Source: Gemmatimonas sp. (GTDB lineage Bacteria > Gemmatimonadota > Gemmatimonadetes > Gemmatimonadales > Gemmatimonadaceae). Taken from it: 64,000 bases of DNA. The stretch spans positions 1 through 64,000 of the forward strand of contig NZ_JANPLK010000019.1 in assembly GCF_031426495.1 (NCBI RefSeq). The letters run 5' to 3'. A program made the translations under genes and the position numbers. How positions within the stretch are numbered: the first letter of the stretch is position 1; the number at the start of each line of letters is the position of its first letter. The notes under the pieces are model-generated. The model made no database searches, had not been told where the DNA came from, and saw nothing but the letters and a program-made list of their open reading frames with translations. This document shows, piece by piece, positions 8,385-15,673 of the stretch.

Positions 8385-10826
8385 ATGACCGACTTCGAGA
8401 CGCTGGGCGCCTTCTACCTCGGTAAGCGCTACGACCTCGCCGCCCGCGCGCGGCAGGACGACTTCGTGTTGTACGACGCGAAGGATCTCACCACGCATGC
8501 CGTGATCATCGGCATGACGGGCAGTGGGAAAACCGGTCTCGGCGTCGGTATCATCGAGGAAGCGCTGATCGATCGCATCCCCGTGATCGCGATCGACCCC
8601 AAAGGCGATCTTGGCAATCTCGCGCTGCGCTTCCCGTCGCTCGCGCCCGCCGACTTCCGTCCGTGGGTCGATCCCCAACAGGCGGCGAATGCCGGACTGT
8701 CCGCCGATGCGTTCGCCGAAAAGCAGGCCGCGCTCTGGAAGGACGGACTCGCCGGCTGGGGTGAAGACGGCGCGCGGATTCAGCGTCTCGTCGACGCCGC
8801 CGACGTTACCATCTACACGCCAGGCAGCACCGCCGGACGGCCGCTGTCGCTGCTCAAGGCGTTCGTCGCACCACCGCCGGTCATTCGCGACGACACCGAA
8901 GCGATGCAGGAGCGCGTCGACGCCACCGCCACGAGCGTGCTCGCCTTGCTCGGCATCGACGGCGATCCGATCTCGAGCCGTGAACACATCCTGCTCGCGA
9001 ATCTGTTGCACGCCGCATGGAGTGACGGACGTGATCTCGATCTCGCCGGATTGATCGGCGGCATTCAGTCGCCGCCGTTCACGACCGTCGGCGTGATGCC
9101 ACTCGACACGGTGTTCCCGCCGAAGGATCGCACCGACCTGGCGATGAAGCTCAACAACCTGCTGGCGGCGCCAGGATTCCAGACGTGGATGCAGGGCGAG
9201 CCGCTCGACACGGCAACGCTGTTGTACGACCCGAGCGGAAAGCCCAAGGGTTCGATCGTCTCCATCGCGCATCTCGGCGATGCTGAGCGCATGTTCTTCA
9301 TGACGCTGCTGCTGGCCGACATTCTGGCGTGGGTACGCACCCAGCCGGGCACCGGCTCACTGCGCGCGATTCTCTATATCGACGAGCTGTTCGGCTACAT
9401 GCCGCCCGTTGCGAATCCGCCGTCGAAGGTGCTGCTGCTCACGCTGCTCAAGCAGGCCCGCGCGTATGGACTCGGCGTCGTATTGGCCACGCAGAATCCG
9501 GTGGACCTCGACTATCGCGGACTGTCGAACACCGGTACGTGGTTCATCGGTCGGCTGCAAACCGAACGCGACAAGATGCGCGTGATGGAAGGACTCGAAG
9601 GCGCATCGGGTGGACAGCCGTTCGATAAAGCCGCGATGGAGCAGACGATTGCCGGTCTGGGCAAACGTGTGTTTCTCATGCACAGCGTGCACGAGTCGGC
9701 GCCGATCACGTTCGAGACACGATGGACCATGTCGTATCTCGCTGGTCCGATGACGCGCGAGCAGATCAAGGCACTCAGCGCGCGCACGACCACCGCCGCC
9801 GGTACCGCCGCGCAGCCCGCCAGCGCCGCGCCGAGTGCGAGTGGCAGCGGCAGTATGTCGGCGCTCGACCCGTCAGCATCGGCGCAGGCTCCCGTGTTGG
9901 CCGCGGATGTGCCGCAGTACTTCCTTCCCGTGCACTCGAACGGCGGCTCGATCACGTACCACCCGGCGGTGCTCGGCGTGGCCGACGTGTCGTTCGTCAG
10001 TGCGAAGTACGGCGTGACCGAGCAACGTCGCGTCGCGCTATTGGGCACGATGGACGACGGTCCGATCACGCTCGAATGGGACAACGCGGAGCGCCTCGAC
10101 CTCGATCCATCGGCGCTCGAGCGCGGACCGACCAACGGGGCCGCCTATGGCGCACTGCCCAAGGCCGCGACCAACGCGAAAAGTTATCCCGCCTGGAGCA
10201 AGGCGTTTCAGAAGTGGATCGTCACCAACGAGGCGGTCTCGCTCCTGCGCAGCGCCGCCTTCAAGCAGACCTCCAACCCGGGCGAGTCGGAGCGGGATTT
10301 CCGCATTCGTCTACAGCTGATGGCGCGGGAAGCGCGCGACAATCAGATCGAGACGCTGCGCGGCAAGTACGCCACCAAGCTCGCGTCCTTGCAGGAGCGG
10401 CTGCGTCGCGCCGAACAGGCCGTGCAGCGCGAGCAGGCCCAGGCATCGCAGGCCAAGATGGATACCGCGATTTCCGTCGGTGGCGCCATCCTCGGCGCGA
10501 TCTTCGGACGCGGCAAGGTTTCCGCCGGCGCCATCAGCAAAGTCGGCACGGCCGCGCGCGGCGCCGGACGCGCCGCGCAGCAGCAGGGCGACGTGACACG
10601 CGCCAGCGAGAGTGTGCAGGCGCTGCAACTGCAATACACCGACCTGGAAGCGGCGCTCCAGCAGGACATCGACGCGTTGGGGGCGACCTACGACGCGCAG
10701 CAGGACGCGCTCGAGGCGATCCCCATCAAGGCCAAGAGCGGCGACGTGCACGTGCAGTTGGTGGCGCTGGTGTGGGTGCCGTTCCACCGCGATGCGGCAG
10801 GAATGGCAACGGCGGCCTGGCGTTAA
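8385..10826 (+). CDS. HerA-like / DUF87-type ATP-binding protein with coiled-coil C-terminus
   Basis: 813 residues. Walker A is GMTGSGKTG at 43-51 and the Walker B-like LYIDELFGY has Asp333/Glu334; a QNPVDLDYRGLSN motif (sensor-like) follows, then ERDKMRVMEGLEGA. This is the hexameric HerA/FtsK-related ATPase fold found in DNA-translocating helicases and in proteins with TraM-recognition-like domains. After a Ser/Ala linker (about 475-505) comes a second domain, then a long coiled coil (about 635-700 and 745-785) split by a Gly/Ala-rich helical segment. The protein has no NurA partner here, so a DNA-repair role is not supported by context. It may serve in a membrane-linked or phospho-signalling process with the upstream kinase. 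Confidence 0.85.
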   Translation: MTDFETLGAFYLGKRYDLAARARQDDFVLYDAKDLTTHAVIIGMTGSGKTGLGVGIIEEALIDRIPVIAIDPKGDLGNLALRFPSLAPADFRPWVDPQQAANAGLSADAFAEKQAALWKDGLAGWGEDGARIQRLVDAADVTIYTPGSTAGRPLSLLKAFVAPPPVIRDDTEAMQERVDATATSVLALLGIDGDPISSREHILLANLLHAAWSDGRDLDLAGLIGGIQSPPFTTVGVMPLDTVFPPKDRTDLAMKLNNLLAAPGFQTWMQGEPLDTATLLYDPSGKPKGSIVSIAHLGDAERMFFMTLLLADILAWVRTQPGTGSLRAILYIDELFGYMPPVANPPSKVLLLTLLKQARAYGLGVVLATQNPVDLDYRGLSNTGTWFIGRLQTERDKMRVMEGLEGASGGQPFDKAAMEQTIAGLGKRVFLMHSVHESAPITFETRWTMSYLAGPMTREQIKALSARTTTAAGTAAQPASAAPSASGSGSMSALDPSASAQAPVLAADVPQYFLPVHSNGGSITYHPAVLGVADVSFVSAKYGVTEQRRVALLGTMDDGPITLEWDNAERLDLDPSALERGPTNGAAYGALPKAATNAKSYPAWSKAFQKWIVTNEAVSLLRSAAFKQTSNPGESERDFRIRLQLMAREARDNQIETLRGKYATKLASLQERLRRAEQAVQREQAQASQAKMDTAISVGGAILGAIFGRGKVSAGAISKVGTAARGAGRAAQQQGDVTRASESVQALQLQYTDLEAALQQDIDALGATYDAQQDALEAIPIKAKSGDVHVQLVALVWVPFHRDAAGMATAAWR

Positions 10827-10839
10827 GCCGGGCCGCCGT
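10809..10839. terminator. GC-rich stem-loop spanning the stop of the HerA-like gene
   Basis: Thirteen-base arms (10809-10821 and 10827-10839) pair with one G-U and enclose GTTAA, which includes the stop codon. No T-tract follows. Probable terminator or mRNA end-protection structure; on the other strand it lies just after the 42-residue gene. Confidence 0.5.
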
Positions 10840-10860
10840 GGGCATGCCAGCGCAGCGTGC

Positions 10861-10989
10861 TCAGAACGCGTTGAAGGCGTACGCGACCGCGTAGGCAATC
10901 AGGAACGCGAGACCGCCCTGGGCGAGCGACTGCATGTCGAAACGGATCGAACGGGCGCGCGTGAGATGCGGGGGAACGGGTCGATGCAT
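10861..10989 (-). CDS. Small membrane protein (42 aa)
   Basis: Starts at the ATG at 10987-10989 with GGAG six bases upstream, a good ribosome binding site, and ends at TGA 10861-10863. The N-terminal half is basic (RPVPPHLTRARSIRF) and the C-terminal half is one hydrophobic helix, AQGGLAFLIAYAVAYAFNAF. This looks like a single-pass small membrane protein with a cytoplasmic N-terminus. It lies between the HerA-like gene (convergent) and the DUF547 gene on the same strand. Function unknown; the SD and the composition are the evidence that it is real. Confidence 0.6.
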   Translation of the reverse strand: MHRPVPPHLTRARSIRFDMQSLAQGGLAFLIAYAVAYAFNAF

Positions 10990-11032
10990 GGGCGGCTCCG
11001 GAAAAAGGGCATGTGCATTCCGACGCCGCAGC

Positions 11033-11872
11033 CTACCTTCGCGTAACAGCCTTCGCGTTCAGCGACCAGTCAAACGGGATTTCCCGCATCCCGAAACGGC
11101 CGGATTCGAGCGTCTTCTTGGTCTCGCCGTCGAACCACGTGGCGAGATAGGCTCCCAGATCCGACCGTGAGTTGCCGAAATCGGACCGGTAGTACGTGAA
11201 GATGGGACTGAGTCGTGGAAACGGCGTTTCGATCTGGTTCCGGGTGGTGTCCTTCAGGAACCGCCGGCCCTGATCGAACAGCTGACGATCGAGCTCGGCG
11301 CCGGTGTATGCCTCCGACCGCAAGGGCGGGCTCCCCTTCGCCGCCGACACCAGCGCGAAGTGGATGCGGGGATCCTTGAAATCCTTGCGGATGATCCGGT
11401 GCTCGACTTCGTCGAGCGACAGCGTGCGTCCCGCCGCGCGCACGATCGGCTCGCTCCACGGCCCTTTGAGTCGCAGCACGCCAAGCGTCCGGTCGATGTT
11501 GCGGATGCTTTCCCGCTCTCCGTGCGCGACGATCAGCTGGATGGTGTACGCGTTGTACGCGTTGATCCAGAACGCCAGTTGCTCCTCGTCGTCGGCGCCG
11601 GCCAGCGACACCCGTTCGAGCGAGGTGAGATACCGGCGAAACGCGGCCGCGTCGCGGAAGGCGTCGTAGTCCACGAGACCGTCGGTGACGTGCGCGCGCA
11701 GCAGGCCGTCGAACGCCGAATGGTCGATCGGCACACGGGTCGGCACACGGGTCGGCGGCGGGACGGCCGCCGATTGCGCAGCAACGGGCGCAGCAACGGG
11801 CGCGGCAGCGAACAGCACCGCCGGCACCCACCGACGTGCGACCTTCGAGACCCTGCGCAGCGAGAATGACAT
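11033..11872 (-). CDS. Exported DUF547 protein lacking the usual cysteines
   Basis: 279 residues from the ATG at 11870-11872. A signal peptide (VLFAAAPVAAPVAAQS) is followed by a proline linker and the DUF547 domain: WINAYNAYTIQLIV, then IHFALVSAAKGSPPLR and an LDxQLFDQGRRFL helix. Most DUF547 proteins have Cys at both ends of the VCAxxxCPPL motif; here both are Ser. The start codon is only 10 nt from the start of the divergent gene at 11883, so the two promoters must overlap the coding starts or the mRNAs are almost leaderless. Confidence 0.85.
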   Translation of the reverse strand: MSFSLRRVSKVARRWVPAVLFAAAPVAAPVAAQSAAVPPPTRVPTRVPIDHSAFDGLLRAHVTDGLVDYDAFRDAAAFRRYLTSLERVSLAGADDEEQLAFWINAYNAYTIQLIVAHGERESIRNIDRTLGVLRLKGPWSEPIVRAAGRTLSLDEVEHRIIRKDFKDPRIHFALVSAAKGSPPLRSEAYTGAELDRQLFDQGRRFLKDTTRNQIETPFPRLSPIFTYYRSDFGNSRSDLGAYLATWFDGETKKTLESGRFGMREIPFDWSLNAKAVTRR

Positions 11873-11882
11873 CGTGTATAGT

Positions 11883-12206
11883 ATGGCGATGAGCACGAAC
11901 TGGTTGTTGGGCATCTGGCGCCTCATGCGCGCCGACGCGTCACTCGACTTCGCCCCGGGTGTGCGCATGGAGTTTCTGCTGGACGGCGTGCTTCGCTATC
12001 ACGTCGACGTGGGCGGACAAGACCAGAGTCTCGATCTCGTGTATCGCGTGGACGGGGAGATGCTGCACACCGACAATCCCGCCGCGCCGCACAGCATGAG
12101 CGTCCGTATCGAGCACGGTGTCGGCGACATACTCCTGCTGGACTTCGGCGGCCCGAAGGCGATGCTCGTCCGCGAGGTCGAGCATCCGGAGCCTTACATC
12201 CAGTAA
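11883..12206 (+). CDS. Hypothetical protein (107 aa)
   Basis: ATG at 11883 with a second in-frame ATG at 11889. The protein starts STNWLLGIWRLMRADASLDF and continues as a small all-beta domain (MEFLLDGVLRYHVDVGG, LDLVYRVDGEML, ILLLDFGGPKAMLVRE), recalling lipocalin-like DUF proteins that measure ligand or redox state, but I cannot name the family. It is divergent from the DUF547 gene and convergent with the CPBP gene, with which its 3' end overlaps by 13 bp. TATAGT directly before the start could be the -10 element of a near-leaderless transcript. Confidence 0.7.
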   Translation: MAMSTNWLLGIWRLMRADASLDFAPGVRMEFLLDGVLRYHVDVGGQDQSLDLVYRVDGEMLHTDNPAAPHSMSVRIEHGVGDILLLDFGGPKAMLVREVEHPEPYIQ

Positions 12207-12880
12207 GCGTACTGCTTCGTCACCATCACGAAGCCCGACAGCGCTGCATTCGTGACGGCGTGGACCAGTACGAGGTCCCCCAGCGACTTCGTCTTCCACA
12301 TCCACCAGTTGTAGATGAAACCGCAGAGCAGCCCGACTTCCCAGAACGGGCCGTGCTCGCTGGCAAATAGCATCGCGGTGGCCACGAAGGCCAACACGTT
12401 GAACGTGCCCAAAGGCACCTTCTGCCAGTCGTTGTTCACGATCCAGCGCGGCAGCCAGCCTCGCCAGAAGAGCTCTTCGAGAATCGGCACCAACAGCGCC
12501 GCGCGGACCACCCTCAGCATCACGACCAGCGGATCGGCCAGCTCCGCCGGCGCGATCGTCGTCTTCACCGTGCCGGTGATGCTGTTTTGGAAGAGCCAGT
12601 GCCCGCGCCATCCCGGAAACAGCTGATCGGGCGCCACCCACATGGCGCACACCGCCAGCCCGAGCAGCACGCTCGGCACCACGTGGCGCACACGAAGCGA
12701 CAGCACCACGTCCTTCGAAATCGTGAGCATCACCGCGATCAGTACGCCGACGCGGAGAATGGATTCCCACGGCTGCGGAATCGGAAGCGAGGGACCGACC
12801 GCCAACAGGATCATGAACACCGCGAACGGCGCGATCCAGGGGAGCGACGGGTACTGCCGGTTCAATGAAAGTTCTGACAT
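12194..12880 (-). CDS. CPBP family intramembrane glutamic protease (CAAX protease-like)
   Basis: 228 residues with six to seven hydrophobic segments. The CPBP/Abi motifs are present: EELFWRGW with the paired Glu, FASEHGPFWEVGLLCGFIYNWW with the active-site His, and LVHAVTNA near the C-terminus. Family members are type II CAAX prenyl endopeptidase relatives that cleave peptides within the membrane; bacterial roles include bacteriocin immunity and protein maturation. The substrate here is unknown. The 3' end overlaps the convergent neighbour by 13 bp. Confidence 0.88.
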   Translation of the reverse strand: MSELSLNRQYPSLPWIAPFAVFMILLAVGPSLPIPQPWESILRVGVLIAVMLTISKDVVLSLRVRHVVPSVLLGLAVCAMWVAPDQLFPGWRGHWLFQNSITGTVKTTIAPAELADPLVVMLRVVRAALLVPILEELFWRGWLPRWIVNNDWQKVPLGTFNVLAFVATAMLFASEHGPFWEVGLLCGFIYNWWMWKTKSLGDLVLVHAVTNAALSGFVMVTKQYAYWM

Positions 12881-12891
12881 GCACCAATTGT

Positions 12892-12938
12892 ATCGCCTGG
12901 GGGCCCGCTGCGGCCCCCTCGTGCTGCCTTCAGGCGAT
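12892..12938. terminator. Nested stem-loop after the 96-aa membrane protein gene
   Basis: Outer arms ATCGCCTG (12892-12899) and CAGGCGAT (12931-12938) enclose a very stable inner hairpin, GGGGGCC and GGCCCCC around CGCTGC (12899-12918). The outer right arm touches the stop codon of the minus-strand gene at 12938. It lies between that gene and the downstream CPBP gene on the same strand and so should separate the two transcripts. Confidence 0.5.
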
Positions 12939-13228
12939 CACGGGCCGTAAACGATGGGCGAGGTGCCCTGCTTGATGTCACGGGCGCCAGCGGCGACGCC
13001 CGAGCCCACCGCCAGGCCGGCGGTCAGCGCCGTGCCGAGCCCCACGAGCGGAAGGAAGGGGACCAGGACCGCGCCCAACAGAAACGCGGCGCCACCGGCA
13101 GCCCATGGCGCGAGGCCCTTCTGCACGGAGTCGACGTAGCGAAGCCGGTTGCGCACGAAACGACGCGTGGTGCCATGGAGCACGATGGCCAGGATGCTGG
13201 CGATCGCAAACGAGATAAGAAAGAACAC
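12938..13228 (-). CDS. Small membrane protein (96 aa), unknown
   Basis: Starts with GTG at 13226-13228, preceded by a full AGGAGGT Shine-Dalgarno at ideal spacing, which fixes the start. Segment 1-20 is hydrophobic, followed by a basic stretch (RRFVRNRLRY), then two Gly/Ala/Leu-rich hydrophobic segments (about 43-63 and 65-82). Two- to three-pass inner-membrane protein. Family not recognised. It is flanked by hairpins on its 3' side. Confidence 0.75.
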   Translation of the reverse strand: MFFLISFAIASILAIVLHGTTRRFVRNRLRYVDSVQKGLAPWAAGGAAFLLGAVLVPFLPLVGLGTALTAGLAVGSGVAAGARDIKQGTSPIVYGP

Positions 13229-13313
13229 GGAAACCTCCTGAGTATTCGGGGACGGAGCGCGTCACACAGCCCTGGGCGTCGTGCTGCCGCTACCCTCTCT
13301 CCTCTCTAACGCG

Positions 13314-13348
13314 ACGACGGGACGGAGGTTTCAGCTCCGTCCCGTCGT
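13314..13348. terminator. Stem-loop downstream of the DUF4412 gene
   Basis: Fourteen-bp perfect arms, ACGACGGGACGGAG at 13314-13327 and its complement at 13335-13348, with a 7-nt loop, 25 nt after the stop of the minus-strand DUF4412 gene. It separates that gene from the small membrane protein gene whose SD lies about 80 bp further on. Confidence 0.7.
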
Positions 13349-13373
13349 GTCAATCTGCCACGGTGCCACGGCC

Positions 13374-14033
13374 TCACCGACGCCGCGGCATCTCCATCTT
13401 GGTGTAGTTGAGCGGCACCGAAAAGAGGTCGATCGCCAGCTTCTTCTTCTCGATCTTGACGACTTCGATCGGGACGCTCCCGTCGGGCATCGTGACCTTG
13501 AGCGGGAAGCCACCATCGGCCGTCAGCATCTTCTGCCACACCGGCTCGCTGCTTCGCTGCATCGACGCCAAGGGATTCACGTAGCCGCCGAGTCCCTTCG
13601 CCATGCAGACGTCCACCGTCTGCGTCGCGCTCGCCACCAGCACGTGCTCGCAGGCATAGCCGGCCACCGTTTCCATGCGCCCGGTGCGCGTGATCTTCGC
13701 ATCGGCCGGGGTCTTCGCCGCGACGCTCGATGCAGCGTCAGCGAGCGGCATCTCCATGTACGCGTTCTGGGCCGCCATCAGCACGTACACTTTCTGCTCC
13801 TGCGGCACCGAGATCAGCGCCATCGCGCCGCCGGGCCCGCCCATCGACACGCGCACCTTCCCGTTGCGCACGAGATACTCCATCTCCTGCTGCTGCACAC
13901 CACCGGCGCCCTTACCGGTCATGCGCATCGTCACCGCGCCTTCGAACGGTTGCGCCAGCACCACATCGGGCACGATCGCCGCGCACACCGCGAGCGACGC
14001 GGCAGCGAGGGAAACAGCAGAGACAGGACACAT
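13374..14033 (-). CDS. Exported DUF4412 domain protein
   Basis: 219 residues from the ATG at 14031-14033 (a GTG two codons upstream is possible; neither has a clear SD). Signal peptide VSLAAASLAVCAAIVPDVVLAQ with cleavage after the Ala. The mature part has the DUF4412 layout: beta-strands with MRMTGKGAGG, a VYVLMAAQNAYMEMPL segment, GYACEHVLV with a Cys, and a last strand VVKIEKKKLAIDLFSVP. The family is periplasmic and may bind lipid-like ligands in a LolA-like fold; the role is unknown. It lies 22 nt after the aminotransferase gene, probably in one operon. Confidence 0.8.
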   Translation of the reverse strand: MCPVSAVSLAAASLAVCAAIVPDVVLAQPFEGAVTMRMTGKGAGGVQQQEMEYLVRNGKVRVSMGGPGGAMALISVPQEQKVYVLMAAQNAYMEMPLADAASSVAAKTPADAKITRTGRMETVAGYACEHVLVASATQTVDVCMAKGLGGYVNPLASMQRSSEPVWQKMLTADGGFPLKVTMPDGSVPIEVVKIEKKKLAIDLFSVPLNYTKMEMPRRR

Positions 14034-14055
14034 CAGCACACTCGGAAAGGAGACA

Positions 14056-15420
14056 TCAGGCAACACCGTTTCGCATCGCCTTGAGCACGAGCTCGGAAAA
14101 TCGGTCGATCTCATCCAACGTCGTGTACACGTTGGGCGTGATTCGGATCCCGCTGAATTCCGCGTGCACGATCGGCGTCTGCGCCACACGGTGCGGCGAC
14201 ACCAACCAGCTGCCGAGCTTCACGGGATCGAGCCCGTCGACGTTGAAGAACCCGATACCGCCACCCCACGTGGAATCGAGCGGCGTGAGCACCTTCACCC
14301 GCCCCTTGCCCTCGGCCAGCAGTCGCTTCGCCCAGCGGTCGCGCAGGAACTTGAGACGCGCCTGCTTGCGCGCGGCGCCAATTGCGCGATGAAACGTCAG
14401 CGACACCGAAATCGCGTTGTGATTCGCCGCCGGATGGGTGCCGATCTCCTCGTACTTACGAATGTCGGCTTCCTGCCCCGGGTTGCCCGCCATCAGCGGC
14501 CACATCGACTCGATCTTGTCCTTGCGCACATACAGGAAGCCGGTGCCGATCGGTGCCAGCAGCCATTTGTGCAGGCTCGTACCATAGTAGTCCACGTCGA
14601 GTTCATCGCGCGTGAACGGGAACTGCGCGAACGCGTGCGCGCCGTCCACGAACGTGACCACGCCCTTCGCGCGCGCCATCGCGATCAACTCCTTCACCGG
14701 CAGAATCTGACCGGTCAGGTTGGTGATGTGCGTGATTTCCATGACCCGCGTGCGTGACGTAATAGCCGCGGCGAACGCATCCACGATCTTTTGCGGCTCG
14801 GTGCACGGCACGGGAAAAGACACTTCCTTCACCACGATGCCATCGCGGCGCACGCGCTGCTTCCACGCGTTGAGCATGCGCCCATAGTTCTGATTGCTCA
14901 CCACTACTTCATCGCCGCGCTTGAGGTCGATGCCGAAAATCAGTGTCTCGAGCGATTCCGATGCATTCCGCGTGATCGCCATCTCATTGGTCTCGCAGCC
15001 GAACTCCAGCGCGAGTTCGCGGCGCACGATCTCGACGCGCGGCTCCAGGGTCTGCCACATCTGGATGACGGGGAGCTCGTTCGAGAAGCGCAGGTCGCGC
15101 TCGAGCTGCGCCATCACGTGCGATGGGGCCGGTGAGCAGCCGCCGTTGTTCAGGTTGATCCACGTGCGATCGAGGTCAAAGGCGCGTTGGATCGGCTCCC
15201 AGAAATCCTCGTCGGCGGCAAACGCGTCCGCCTGGGCCGCGTCACCGCGCCAGGCGGGGGCAGCCGGGTCGAGCAACGCGACGCCGCGATCCTTCGCGAC
15301 GTCGGCGGCATCAAGCAGGCGCCGGATCGCGTGCGGCGAAAATCGCGGCGAGAACGCGGCGGCGAGGCTGGGCAGGGCGGTCGCCCCGGCCACGGCGGAA
15401 ACGAAGAGTCGGCGGTCCAT
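14056..15420 (-). CDS. Tat-exported class V aminotransferase (isopenicillin N epimerase-like)
   Basis: 454 residues. It begins MDRRLFVSAVAGATALPSLAAA, with twin arginines and a hydrophobic core, suggesting export by Tat, as fits a folded cofactor enzyme. The fold-type I PLP core has the substrate loop LNNGGCSPAP, the helix TRNASESLETLIFG, the PLP Asp in FVDGAHAF and the Schiff-base Lys in SLHKWLLAP. This subgroup resembles isopenicillin N epimerase and cysteine-desulfurase-like proteins of unknown substrate. It is divergent from the subtilisin gene, 253 bp apart. Confidence 0.9.
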   Translation of the reverse strand: MDRRLFVSAVAGATALPSLAAAFSPRFSPHAIRRLLDAADVAKDRGVALLDPAAPAWRGDAAQADAFAADEDFWEPIQRAFDLDRTWINLNNGGCSPAPSHVMAQLERDLRFSNELPVIQMWQTLEPRVEIVRRELALEFGCETNEMAITRNASESLETLIFGIDLKRGDEVVVSNQNYGRMLNAWKQRVRRDGIVVKEVSFPVPCTEPQKIVDAFAAAITSRTRVMEITHITNLTGQILPVKELIAMARAKGVVTFVDGAHAFAQFPFTRDELDVDYYGTSLHKWLLAPIGTGFLYVRKDKIESMWPLMAGNPGQEADIRKYEEIGTHPAANHNAISVSLTFHRAIGAARKQARLKFLRDRWAKRLLAEGKGRVKVLTPLDSTWGGGIGFFNVDGLDPVKLGSWLVSPHRVAQTPIVHAEFSGIRITPNVYTTLDEIDRFSELVLKAMRNGVA

Positions 15421-15673
15421 GCGAGAAGATGCCGCCGAAATCCGCGAAGCGCGAGGATGAAGGCGCTGTCACAAAAACGTCCAGTTCGGGCCAAAAACGC
15501 TCGCGGCAGCCCGCGTTTCGTGTCGAGACGATGAAGACCGTCACAGAATGGGACGTGTGTCACACGAACTGCGATTTACGTTGTGCCGATCGAGCGGGGT
15601 CATCCGTCACTAGCTCGACTGCACGACGCACGAGGCGCCGAGGGCGGTCCTACCTTTTTGAACCTACCCATCG
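15421..15673. promoter_or_regulatory. Divergent promoter region with a small palindrome
   Basis: 253 bp between the aminotransferase and subtilisin start codons, without a gene. CGTGTGTCACACG at 15554-15566 is an inverted repeat of two 6-bp half sites with a 1-bp centre, a possible operator. I do not see convincing -35/-10 boxes. Confidence 0.35.
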
